This document shows positions 16,651 through 24,414 of a stretch of DNA of 36,229 nt, one piece after another; position 1 is the stretch's first letter; every line of letters begins with the position of its first letter. The notes below the pieces were generated by a model that saw only the letters and a program-made list of their open reading frames with translations, was not told the origin of the DNA and did no database searches. The stretch is from CAYVUM01 sp964619055 (GTDB taxonomy: Bacteria; Pseudomonadota; Alphaproteobacteria; Rhodospirillales; Defluviicoccaceae), in assembly GCA_964619055.1 (NCBI GenBank), contig CAZUDB010000036.1, forward strand, positions 1 through 36,229, written 5' to 3'. The translations under genes and the position numbers were made by a program.

Positions 16651-16833
16651 TCAGGCATCTCCCCGCTTTGGCTCAACAATTTCTCCTTGTCCCCACCGAA
16701 GAGGTACCACGACCGGGCTGCTATGGCCGGTGATGGCCATCACAGCCAAGCCGGATATTCGCTGGACGTCCCAGTCTGTGATCGGGACGCTGTCGGTCGT
16801 ACCGACGCGCCATGGTCCAGCAATACCTATCAT
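16651..16833 (-). CDS. possible small ORF upstream of the HD phosphohydrolase (60 aa)
   Basis: Reverse-strand ATG at 16833 opens 60 codons ending with TGA at 16653-16651, only two bases before the HD gene start, an arrangement typical of translational coupling. The product runs MIGIAGPWRVGTTDSVPITD and ends EIVEPKRGDA. It has a short Val/Ile-rich middle but no known motif. The ribosome-binding site is weak (GGTAAG). The frame stays open upstream to 16959, so the start is uncertain. It may be real or only a leader. Confidence 0.35.
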   Translation of the reverse strand: MIGIAGPWRVGTTDSVPITDWDVQRISGLAVMAITGHSSPVVVPLRWGQGEIVEPKRGDA

Positions 16834-16884
16834 CGTCTTACCAGCTTGGTCCGTGTTACACTCATTGCCGACGAGGTGCCCTGG

Positions 16885-17004
16885 ATGAAGCGTGGAGATA
16901 CAGAATCGTTCGCTCGGCGTGTTTATCGGAGACATGTCGAGCGCGCACTTAAGTGGCAATCTTATACGACACCGGTCGCAACACAGTCGGATAGGCGGAT
17001 ATGA
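16885..17004 (+). CDS. possible small basic ORF upstream of the glyoxalase-fold gene (39 aa)
   Basis: ATG at 16885 has GAGGTG 7 bases upstream. The 39-residue product is strongly basic (ESFARRVYRRHVERALKWQS). Its TGA overlaps the ATG of the next gene by four bases (ATGA at 17001-17004), which favours a coupled or leader peptide. No family is recognised. The antisense ORF at 16651-16833 does not overlap this one. Confidence 0.35.
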   Translation: MKRGDTESFARRVYRRHVERALKWQSYTTPVATQSDRRI

Positions 17005-17504
17005 TCATGGCGGTCACACCAATTCCAGATGGGTATACAGCGATTACACCTTATCTGATCGTCGATAACACCCCAGAGGCAATCGAGTTCTACAAGAGAG
17101 CGTTCGGAGCCGAAGAAGTGATGCGGATGTGTGTTCCCGGCTCAACGCAGGTCGTCCACGCGGAGATCAGGATCGGCGGTGCCATTTTAATGCTCTCCGA
17201 CGCCTGCGCCGAGTGGGGTATGAAGTCGCCAAAGAGCTTGGGCGGCAACGCCACCTCTATTCACCTTTACGTCGACGATGCGGACGCCGTTTTTGACGCG
17301 GCCGTCGCCGCGGGGGCGACGTCGCTCCGGCCCATGGCCGATGCCTTCTGGGGCGCCCGCCACGGCCAAGTGACGGACCCGTTCGGTCACGTCTGGTCAG
17401 TTGCGACGCAGATTTCCGAGCCGTCAATGGAGGAAATGCAGGCGGGTCTAGAGGCTATGCTCAGCGACGATGCGCAATGCGCCCCCCCGGATCCGGCGCC
17501 GTAA
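17001..17504 (+). CDS. VOC-superfamily (glyoxalase/PhnB-like) protein
   Basis: A 167-residue protein of the vicinal-oxygen-chelate fold. It begins IPDGYTAITPYLIVDNTPEAIEFYKRAFGAEE (residues about 7-38), the standard PhnB-like opening, and has a second half with VDDADAVFDAAVAAGA and GQVTDPFGHVWSVATQ. The two beta-alpha-beta-beta-beta modules and the length fit. Members include demethylmenaquinone-type enzymes and resistance proteins, but most are uncharacterised, so the reaction cannot be assigned. Start: ATG at 17001 or the ATG two codons later (17007). Confidence 0.88.
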   Translation: MIMAVTPIPDGYTAITPYLIVDNTPEAIEFYKRAFGAEEVMRMCVPGSTQVVHAEIRIGGAILMLSDACAEWGMKSPKSLGGNATSIHLYVDDADAVFDAAVAAGATSLRPMADAFWGARHGQVTDPFGHVWSVATQISEPSMEEMQAGLEAMLSDDAQCAPPDPAP

Positions 17505-17536
17505 CCGGGGCGCGGCCGCACATTTTTTGTCGATGA

Positions 17537-18193
17537 TTACAGCACCGTCGCATCCACAAAATTCGAAAACGCATCGAGCGCTGCGGCCCAGTTAGTTTCT
17601 GTGGTTCGCGCAGACGATTTCCGCGGCACGAAGGAATGGTCGCCATCGACGATCCAATGGACGCGGATTGCCGGCGCCAAGCCGTAAGTGTCAACCTCAG
17701 CCCGGGTTCCGAACGGGTCACGTTCGCCCTGAAGGATCAGTGTGGGCGTGCGCAAGTCTGCTAGATGGTCGAAACGCCGGGTTTCCGGACGGCGGGCGGG
17801 GTGAAACGGGTAACCTAAGCAAACCAGCCCGCGAACACCGGCGTCGTCGGCAATCAGACTGGCGGTGCGTCCACCCATGGATTTTCCGGCAAGGACCAGA
17901 CGCTCGGTCGGCAGACGGGCGACGATGGATCGCCATGTCTCCATAATCACCTTTGACGGACCCGGCGGCCGGCGGAGCCCGTCCCGACGCTGCATCGTCA
18001 TATATGGAAACTCGAACCGGACGACCTTAATCCCGCGCGCGCCCAATCCTTCGGCAAAGAAGCGCATAAACGGGCTGTCCATAGCCACGCTTGCCCCGTG
18101 GGCGAAAGCTACAATCCGATGTGCATCGACCGGTCCATCCATCAGAACCGCGATCTCAGCGGCCGGGCCTGCCGGCGTCGCCGTTTCGGTCAT
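17537..18193 (-). CDS. alpha/beta hydrolase (KANL3/Tex30-like)
   Basis: A 218-residue alpha/beta hydrolase. The nucleophile elbow is GKSMGG (Ser105), the acid is in LQGERDP (Asp159) and the His in DGDHSF (His186), so the triad is complete. The GKSMGGRTAS elbow and AHGASVAMDSPFM oxyanion loop are typical of the small KANL3/Tex30-related group in proteobacteria, whose substrates are unknown. Its ATG overlaps the fumarase stop by four bases (18190-18193), so it is coupled to fumA. Convergent with the VOC gene across a 32-base gap containing GCGGCCGC and a T-run. Confidence 0.87.
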   Translation of the reverse strand: MTETATPAGPAAEIAVLMDGPVDAHRIVAFAHGASVAMDSPFMRFFAEGLGARGIKVVRFEFPYMTMQRRDGLRRPPGPSKVIMETWRSIVARLPTERLVLAGKSMGGRTASLIADDAGVRGLVCLGYPFHPARRPETRRFDHLADLRTPTLILQGERDPFGTRAEVDTYGLAPAIRVHWIVDGDHSFVPRKSSARTTETNWAAALDAFSNFVDATVL

Positions 18194-19815
18194 GCGGCGC
18201 GTTTTGTGTAGCTGGCGAAGAAGTCATTGCCCTTATCGTCGACGACGATGAACGCCGGGAAGTCCTCTACCTCGATCCGCCAGATCGCTTCCATGCCCAA
18301 TTCCTCGTACTCGACCACTTCCACTTTGCGGATGCAGTCCTGGGCCAGTCGAGCCGCTGGCCCACCAATAGAGCCGAGATAGAAACCGCCGTGCTTCTGG
18401 CAAGCCGCCGTGACCTGCGCCGACCGATTGCCTTTGGCCAGCATCACCATACTGCCACCGGCAGCTTGGAACTGGTCGACGTACGAATCCATCCGGCCGG
18501 CAGTGGTCGGTCCGAAGGAGCCGGAGGCGTACCCGTCAGGCGTTTTGGCCGGTCCAGCATAGTACACTGCACTATCCTTGAAGTACTGAGGCAGGCCTTC
18601 GCCGCGGTCGAGACGCTCCTTCAATTTGGCATGTGCAATGTCGCGGGCCACGACCAGTGACCCCGACAGCGACAAGCGGGTTTTGATCGGATGCTGGCTC
18701 AGCGTGGCGCGGATTTCGTTCATAGGCCGGTTCAGATCGATGTCAACCACATGACTGTCCAGTTTGGCGGAATCCACATCGGGCATGTACTTGGCCGGGT
18801 CCGTTTCCAACTGTTCCAAGAACACGCCATCAGCGCTGATTTTGGCCAAGATCTGTCGGTCAGCCGAACAAGAAACGCCGATACCCACTGGGCAGGAGGC
18901 GCCGTGGCGGGGCAGACGGATCACCCGCACGTCGTGGCAGAAGTATTTGCCGCCGAACTGCGCGCCGATCCCGACCTTCCGTGTGAGCTCCAGGACTTCC
19001 GCTTCCATCGCCGTGTCACGGAACGCGTGCCCGTCGCTGCCGCCTTGGGTCGGCAGACCATCCAGATAGCGGGCTGATGCCAACTTCACCGTTTTTAGCG
19101 TCATCTCGGCAGATGTTCCGCCGATGACGACGGCAAGGTGGTATGGTGGACACGCGGCGGTGCCGAGCGAGCGGATTTTCTCGTCCAAGAAATTGTGCAA
19201 GCGTTCGGGGTTCAGAAGTGCTTTCGTTTCCTGATAGAGGAAGCTCTTGTTGGCGGAGCCGCCACCCTTGGCCATGAACATGAACTTATAGGTGTCACCA
19301 GGCACGGCATAGAGATCGATCTGCGCCGGCAGGTTCGTGCCGGTGTTCGTTTCCTCAAACATGCTCAGCGGCGAGACCTGGCTATAGCGCAGGAAACGGT
19401 CCCTGTAGGCGCGCAGGATTCCCTCGGAGAGCGCGGCCTCATCGTCGGCCCCTGTCCAAACCGATTCGCCCTTTTTTCCCATGATGATCGCCGTGCCCGT
19501 GTCCTGGCACATGGGCAAAACGCCACTGGCGGCAATGTTGGCGTTTTTCAGCATTTCGATGGCGACGAAGCGGTCATTGTCGGAAGCTTCAGGGTCGTCG
19601 ACGATGGTGCGCAGTTGCGCAAGATGCCCAGGGCGCAGAAGATGTTGGCAGTCGCGCATGGCCTCGTCAGCGAGCATGGTCAAGGCGTCGGGCTCCACGG
19701 ACAGGATTTGCCGGCCATCGATGGTGCTCGTTGACACGTGATCCGTGGTCAATCGGCGATAGGGCGTAGTGTCCTCGCCGAGCGCAAAGATGGGATGATG
19801 GATGAAGTTGCTCAT
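18190..19815 (-). CDS. fumA: class I fumarate hydratase ([4Fe-4S])
   Basis: A 541-residue iron-sulfur fumarase that interconverts fumarate and malate in the citric acid cycle. The three cluster ligands of the E. coli enzyme fall at Cys103 (MCQDTG), Cys222 (AACPPYH) and Cys316 (GVSCSADR), almost at the same numbers. Signature parts GGTSAEMTLKTVKLASARY and TAGRMDSYVD are intact, and both N- and C-terminal halves are fused, as in FumA/FumB. It is the first gene of a two-gene leftward operon with the hydrolase. Start: ATG at 19815. Confidence 0.96.
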   Translation of the reverse strand: MSNFIHHPIFALGEDTTPYRRLTTDHVSTSTIDGRQILSVEPDALTMLADEAMRDCQHLLRPGHLAQLRTIVDDPEASDNDRFVAIEMLKNANIAASGVLPMCQDTGTAIIMGKKGESVWTGADDEAALSEGILRAYRDRFLRYSQVSPLSMFEETNTGTNLPAQIDLYAVPGDTYKFMFMAKGGGSANKSFLYQETKALLNPERLHNFLDEKIRSLGTAACPPYHLAVVIGGTSAEMTLKTVKLASARYLDGLPTQGGSDGHAFRDTAMEAEVLELTRKVGIGAQFGGKYFCHDVRVIRLPRHGASCPVGIGVSCSADRQILAKISADGVFLEQLETDPAKYMPDVDSAKLDSHVVDIDLNRPMNEIRATLSQHPIKTRLSLSGSLVVARDIAHAKLKERLDRGEGLPQYFKDSAVYYAGPAKTPDGYASGSFGPTTAGRMDSYVDQFQAAGGSMVMLAKGNRSAQVTAACQKHGGFYLGSIGGPAARLAQDCIRKVEVVEYEELGMEAIWRIEVEDFPAFIVVDDKGNDFFASYTKRAA

Positions 19816-19927
19816 GTTCCGGTCCTCTCAGGCGCGGTTGGTCTTGGGCGGTGTCCGCTTGGACCGGGTCCGTGTTGCCCCGAGGGGGCGCTAAACCCGG
19901 TCACCGGTCCCGGTCGCTACCCATTCT

Positions 19928-20500
19928 CTACGTCTTTCGGAAGGAGTCGAGGACGATAATCTGCCCTGAATCCTTTGATTCTTTGGGATCGCCGGTCACC
20001 GGATCGCCGTCGCCCGGCACACTTGTTTCCGCTGCAGTCGACTCGTGGTCCGGCACACCATCGGCCCGGAACGCGTCCGCCGGCTCACCGTCCCGTGTGC
20101 GGTCTTGGGGTGCGCTCTCTTCTGGCATGTCCTCGTCCTGTAGCGGTGGAACCTTGAACTGCAGGCCGAAGTTGACCGCCGGATCAGCGAATTGCGTCAC
20201 GGCGCGGAAGGGAATTCGAAGCCGCTCAGGCTTACCGCGGAATTTCAATGTTACGGCAAATGCATCGTCCTCTAACTCCAAGTCCCAGAATTGATGTTGC
20301 AGGACGATCGTCATCTGCTCAGGGTGGTGGTTCTTCAGGCGCGGGTTGACCATGGTTCCGTCGACGTCAGTTCGAAACGTCACATAGAAATGGTGATCCC
20401 CAGGCAGTCCATCCGTGGCCGCGCGCTCCAGCGCACGTCGAATGACACCACGCAGCGCCTCGTCGATCCACGTCTCGTATGGTATCGGGTGTTCTGTCAT
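19928..20500 (-). CDS. sspB: ClpXP adaptor SspB, alphaproteobacterial type
   Basis: A 190-residue protein that tethers ssrA-tagged proteins to ClpXP. The folded part (about 1-125) contains IPYETWIDEALRGVIR and HFYVTFRTDVDGTMVNPRLK, as in alphaproteobacterial SspB. A disordered acidic linker follows, then the C-terminal ClpX-docking motif SGQIIVLDSFRKT. The ATG at 20500 has GGAGG 3 bases upstream. An in-frame GTG at 20515 would add five residues and place the site inside the gene. The tmRNA gene that makes the tag lies directly upstream on the same strand. Confidence 0.94.
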   Translation of the reverse strand: MTEHPIPYETWIDEALRGVIRRALERAATDGLPGDHHFYVTFRTDVDGTMVNPRLKNHHPEQMTIVLQHQFWDLELEDDAFAVTLKFRGKPERLRIPFRAVTQFADPAVNFGLQFKVPPLQDEDMPEESAPQDRTRDGEPADAFRADGVPDHESTAAETSVPGDGDPVTGDPKESKDSGQIIVLDSFRKT

Positions 20501-20559
20501 TGCCCTCCGCTGCACTCCGCGCGCATAACGTCCGCTGGCCGGTCATCGGCAGGCATGAT

Positions 20560-20862
20560 CGGGGGTGGGAGGCTTCTGGTGCCAGGTGCCTCCCGAAACC
20601 CCGCTCAAGCCTTATGCGGCGAGAGCATATGCCTCATTGTCATTGGCATCTATAAATTTGGTCCGATAACGGCGGTACCATGCCGGGCAAAAACCACACC
20701 TTTACTGTGCACGTCGATCCTGTTTCGCCCCCATTCAAATGATCGGCGCATCTTACAAGCTGAGAGCTTGCGCCGAACGCGATTGGTGGAGGCGCCGGGT
20801 ACTGCCCCCGGGTCCGCAACACCTATTCCGAGCGGCGTTTATCGCCATAGTCAGTTTCCCGA
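20560..20862 (-). ncRNA. ssrA: tmRNA, circularly permuted two-piece (alphaproteobacterial)
   Basis: Read on the reverse strand, this holds, in permuted order, the acceptor piece and then the coding piece. The acceptor piece ends CGCCTCCACCA with CCA at 20786-20784, and has a T-arm CCGGG-GGCAGTA-CCCGG just before it. After a 51-base intervening segment (20783-20733), the coding piece starts GGGGGCGAAACAGGATCGAC at 20732. Its first seven bases pair with CGCCTCC (one G-U), rebuilding the acceptor stem. The tag-coding frame runs from 20647 to 20612: GCC AAT GAC AAT GAG GCA TAT, then GCT CTC GCC GCA TAA. This gives tag AANDNEAYALAA with the tRNA-borne Ala. A long hairpin at 20594-20567 closes the coding side. 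Outer ends are approximate. Trans-translation rescues stalled ribosomes. Confidence 0.93.
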
Positions 20863-20869
20863 CGCTCAT

Positions 20870-20899
20870 AATATACAGGGTGGTGCCTCCCGCGCGCAA
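20870..20899 (-). promoter_or_regulatory. promoter of ssrA
   Basis: On the reverse strand, TTGCGC (20899-20894) and TATATT (20875-20870) are separated by 18 bases. The start would be near 20862, at the beginning of the acceptor piece. The -10 is the most A+T-rich spot of this otherwise G+C-rich gap. Confidence 0.5.
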
Positions 20900-20988
20900 G
20901 GTTCGCACCGCCGGTATGCCGCGCCGTGCTCCCGCGGTGGTCGGCGGGCGATGTCACGTAGAAGCGAAACACGAGGAGCTGCGCCGCC

Positions 20989-21933
20989 ATGGTTCTAACG
21001 TCTGAACACGTTCGTGAAATTGAAGCGGCGCGCGCGGAGCAGGGTGAAACCCGGCGCCCCTGTGTTCCCGCCCTGGAGGACATTCTATTCGATCCCATTC
21101 CGGTTCTCGACCACGGCTTTGTGCGGGTCGTCGACTACATGGGTGACGATGCCGCTATCGTGCAGGCGGCCCGGGTGTCCTATGGGCGGGGCACACGTCG
21201 GGTGAGCGACGATGCCGGCCTGATCCGCTATCTGATGCGCCACCGCCATTCGACCCCTTTTGAGATGTGTGAGATTAAGTTCCACGTGAAGCTGCCGATT
21301 TTCGTAGCGCGGCAGTGGATCCGTCACCGCACCGCCAACGTCAACGAGTACTCCGCCCGCTATTCCGTGCTGGACAAGGAGTACTACCTGCCTGCCCCAG
21401 ATCAGCTGGCCGCGCAGTCGGCCAGCAACCGACAGGGGCGCGGTACGCCCATCGCCGGGGAGGAGGCGGTCCGGGTCCTTGAAATCCTCCGTGATGACGC
21501 GGAGCGGTGCTACGCGCACTATGAGGAGTTGCTGAACGAGGGCGAGGACGGCGCGCTGGCGGACAACACTAAGCCCGGTCTTGCCCGTGAACTGGCCCGC
21601 ATGAACCTAACGCTCAACACCTACACTCAGTGGTACTGGAAAATCGACCTGCACAATCTGTTGCATTTTTTGTCCCTGCGTGTCGACCCCCACGCCCAGT
21701 ACGAGATCCGGGTTTACGCGGAGGCCATGGGCGCGACGCTGCGGCGTTGGGTTCCCATCACTGCGCAGGCATTTGAAGATTATCGGCTCAACGCTGCCAT
21801 GTTATCGGCCCAAGCGCTCGACGTTGTGCGGCGACTGATCAAAGGTGAGAGTGTCGAGCAGGCCAGCAGCGGCCTTAGTGCTCGAGAATGGCGAGAGTTG
21901 ATGGCGACACTCGGACAGGCGCAGACGGCCTAA
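20989..21933 (+). CDS. thyX: flavin-dependent thymidylate synthase ThyX
   Basis: A 314-residue FAD-dependent enzyme that methylates dUMP to dTMP using methylenetetrahydrofolate and NAD(P)H. The ThyX motif RHRTANVNEYSARY is at residues 112-125, and the FAD/dUMP residues around RHRHSTPFE (84-92) are present. Length is typical of the alphaproteobacterial type, with extensions at both ends. GAGGAG lies 10 bases before the ATG at 20989. It diverges from ssrA and converges on mrp with 21 bases between stops. Confidence 0.96.
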   Translation: MVLTSEHVREIEAARAEQGETRRPCVPALEDILFDPIPVLDHGFVRVVDYMGDDAAIVQAARVSYGRGTRRVSDDAGLIRYLMRHRHSTPFEMCEIKFHVKLPIFVARQWIRHRTANVNEYSARYSVLDKEYYLPAPDQLAAQSASNRQGRGTPIAGEEAVRVLEILRDDAERCYAHYEELLNEGEDGALADNTKPGLARELARMNLTLNTYTQWYWKIDLHNLLHFLSLRVDPHAQYEIRVYAEAMGATLRRWVPITAQAFEDYRLNAAMLSAQALDVVRRLIKGESVEQASSGLSAREWRELMATLGQAQTA

Positions 21934-21954
21934 CCCGGGAGCGACCCGCCCGCT

Positions 21955-23076
21955 TTACTGGATGACGATGCGCGGCGCGGCCGCTTCGCGATCCGCTAGA
22001 CTGCGGCCGATCTTATCCCACACTCGTTCAGCAATGGCCAGATAGGCCTTGGCATGCTCGCCGTCGGGCTCGGCCGCAACGATGGGGGTACCACCGTCGG
22101 AGGTCTCGCGAATTGCCATGTGAAGCGGGATCTCACCTAGGAAATCCATGTCAAGACGCTCCGCTTCCGACCGCGCGCCGCCATGGCCAAAAATCTCCGA
22201 CCGATGGCCGCACGCCGGACAGAGGAAATAGCTCATGTTCTCGATTAGCCCCAGCACCGGCACGTCCACTTTGCGAAACATGTTGAGCCCCTTACGGGCG
22301 TCGATCAGCGCAATGTCCTGTGGCGTCGACACGATAATGGCGCCGGCGAGCGGCACCCGCTGGGCCATGGTCAGCTGTGTATCGCCGGTGCCTGGCGGCA
22401 TATCCACGACCAGGACGTCGAGGGCACCCCAGTTGATGTCGCGCATCATCTGCTCCAGGGCCGATTGAACCATCGGACCGCGCCAGACAATAGGCGTTTC
22501 TTCCTCGACCAGGAAGGCCATGGACATGGCCTTGATGCCATACTTGGAAATTGGGTCGAGCTTGACTCCGTCACTGGACTTGGGATTGCCAACGACGCCG
22601 AGCATTCGGCGCATCGAGGGACCGTAGATGTCCGCATCCAGGAGCCCGGCGCTGTGGCCTTGAGCCGCTAGCGCAATCGCCAGATTGGCCGCCGTGGTCG
22701 ACTTGCCGACGCCACCTTTGCCGGACGCCACGGCAACGATGGCATTTACCTCCGGCAGAAGATCGGACCGTGGCGCCATGGCAGGGCCTCCTGCTGCGCG
22801 CGCCGGCGGTGGCTGCGATGAGGATTGCCGTTCTGCGGTCAACACCGCCTGACACGTGATCACTCCCGGCAAGCGGTGGATTACTGCTTCAGCCTGTTTT
22901 CGCACAGGCTCCAGAGCCTCGCCGCGGGAGGCGTCGACCTCGATGGCGAAACTGACGTGGCCGTCTTTGATCCGAATGCCTTGAACCATGCCGAGGCTGA
23001 CGATGTCGCGTTTCTGATCCGGATCGACAATGCATCCGAGCGCCCCAAGGATTTTGTCCTCCGTGATAGCCGTCAT
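21955..23076 (-). CDS. mrp: Mrp/ApbC iron-sulfur cluster carrier ATPase
   Basis: A 373-residue P-loop ATPase that carries [4Fe-4S] clusters to target proteins. Residues 1-80 form a MIP18/DUF59 domain, then a Pro/Ala-rich linker. The deviant Walker A ASGKGGVGKST is at 117-127, DMPPGTGDTQLT is at 225-236, and the cluster-binding pair Cys286-x-x-Cys289 (FLCPACGH) is present. Divergent from hflK with a 225-base gap between starts, as in many alphaproteobacteria. ATG at 23076. Confidence 0.95.
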   Translation of the reverse strand: MTAITEDKILGALGCIVDPDQKRDIVSLGMVQGIRIKDGHVSFAIEVDASRGEALEPVRKQAEAVIHRLPGVITCQAVLTAERQSSSQPPPARAAGGPAMAPRSDLLPEVNAIVAVASGKGGVGKSTTAANLAIALAAQGHSAGLLDADIYGPSMRRMLGVVGNPKSSDGVKLDPISKYGIKAMSMAFLVEEETPIVWRGPMVQSALEQMMRDINWGALDVLVVDMPPGTGDTQLTMAQRVPLAGAIIVSTPQDIALIDARKGLNMFRKVDVPVLGLIENMSYFLCPACGHRSEIFGHGGARSEAERLDMDFLGEIPLHMAIRETSDGGTPIVAAEPDGEHAKAYLAIAERVWDKIGRSLADREAAAPRIVIQ

Positions 23077-23271
23077 TGGCCTAATCTCCCCAACAGTAAT
23101 GTATGGAGCATCGCACCGTGATGACGGTCGCGTTTGCGTCCCTTGCTGACCTGACCTATACCGATAGCCACTCTATATATGGTCGTGGGTGGGATGAAAT
23201 CCGGTCTCGTGGCACTTAATCCTATCCCACTGAAGTCGGTCCCGCTGACCGGTTCGCGACCTCACTCAGTT

Positions 23272-23285
23272 TATGTGTACACATA
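23272..23285. promoter_or_regulatory. 14-bp perfect palindrome upstream of hflK
   Basis: TATGTGTACACATA is a perfect inverted repeat ending at the hflK ribosome-binding site (AGGAG at 23285-23289). Its length and symmetry suit a dimeric repressor site or the stem of a small hairpin that could mask initiation. The rest of the 23077-23301 gap holds only an A+T-rich run (CTATATATGG near 23172-23181) that may serve as a -10. Confidence 0.4.
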
Positions 23286-23301
23286 GGAGTAAGTTGACGA
23301 C

Positions 23302-24414
23302 ATGGCATGGAATCCGAAAGGCGGCCCTTGGGGCAGTGGCGGTGGTGGCAGCGGTGGCGGTGGCCCCTGGGGCAGCGGCCCGTCCTCTCCGCAACCGCCT
23401 GACGTGGAGGCCATGCTTCGGCGAACGCAGGAGAAGGTGCGCCGCATTTTGCCCGGCGGAATGGGCGGATGGCGGGGCATTCTGTTGTTGGCGGCCGTTC
23501 CCCTTGTGCTGTGGCTGCTCACCGGCTTCTATCGCATCCAGCCTGGTGAACAGGGCGTGGAAATGCTGTTTGGGCAGTTTGTTAAGATCACGCCACCTGG
23601 TCTGAATTTCTGGTGGCCCACGCCCATTGGGGAGGTGGAAATCGTCAACGTGGAGCAGACCAACACGCTGCCGGTCGGCTTCCGAGGCACGACTGATGTC
23701 AACCGTGACGTTCCCGCCGAAAGTCTGATGCTGACCTCGGACCAGAACATCATCGACAGCGATTTCGTCGTGCAGTGGCGGATCAAGAACCCGGCGGACT
23801 TCATCTTTAACATTCGCGACCCGGAGAACACCATCAAGCTGGCCGCCGAGAGCGCGATGCGCGAGGTGATGGGGCAGACCGCCCTCGAAGACGCTCTGAC
23901 CGTCAAGCGCCAGGAGGTCGATGAGGAAACGCAGGGCCTACTCCAGAGTATCCTGGACCAATACGGGGCCGGCGTTGACATTGTCGATGTCAAGCAGTTG
24001 AAGGTCGACCCGCCCAGCGAAGTCATTGACGCCTTTAACGATGTTCAACGAGCACGCCAGGATCTGGAGCGCGCGGTGAACGAAGGTTTGGCCTACCGCA
24101 ATGATATCGTGCCGCGCGCGCGTGGTGCGGCGGTGCGACTCGTTGAGGAAGCAACGGCTTATAAGGAAAAGGTCGTGCGCGAAGCCGAAGGTGAAGCGAG
24201 CCGTTTCCTTGCCATTTACAACGCGTACACGGGAGAACGTGACGTCACGCGTCGACGTCTCTATCTGGAGCGGATGCAAGAAGTGCTGGGTGCCACTGAG
24301 ACTGTCATTATTGACAATCAAGGTTCTGGACAGGGGGTTGTCCCCTATTTGCCGCTTCCAGAGTTGCGGCAACGAAGTCAAGAGAACAATCGAGGCCAGG
24401 AGACCAGTCAATGA
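23302..24414 (+). CDS. hflK: HflK, membrane SPFH protein (FtsH modulator)
   Basis: A 370-residue inner-membrane protein that forms a large cage with HflC around the FtsH protease. The front 25 residues are Gly- and Trp-rich (WGSGGGGSGGGGPWGSG), as usual for HflK. One membrane segment (GILLLAAVPLVLWLLTGF, about 59-76) is followed by an SPFH domain with VQWRIKNPADFIFNIRDPE and a coiled-coil end. ATG at 23302 with AGGAG 12 bases upstream, a rather long gap. Overlaps hflC by ATGA. Confidence 0.95.
   Translation: MAWNPKGGPWGSGGGGSGGGGPWGSGPSSPQPPDVEAMLRRTQEKVRRILPGGMGGWRGILLLAAVPLVLWLLTGFYRIQPGEQGVEMLFGQFVKITPPGLNFWWPTPIGEVEIVNVEQTNTLPVGFRGTTDVNRDVPAESLMLTSDQNIIDSDFVVQWRIKNPADFIFNIRDPENTIKLAAESAMREVMGQTALEDALTVKRQEVDEETQGLLQSILDQYGAGVDIVDVKQLKVDPPSEVIDAFNDVQRARQDLERAVNEGLAYRNDIVPRARGAAVRLVEEATAYKEKVVREAEGEASRFLAIYNAYTGERDVTRRRLYLERMQEVLGATETVIIDNQGSGQGVVPYLPLPELRQRSQENNRGQETSQ

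Noticed and set aside
20784..20822. A tRNA-like T-arm and CCA on the - strand
   Set aside because: No D-arm or anticodon arm; it is the acceptor piece of the tmRNA.
20291..20998. 235-codon + strand ORF
   Set aside because: It runs antisense to sspB and the whole tmRNA gene, has no ribosome-binding site and no protein-like pattern.
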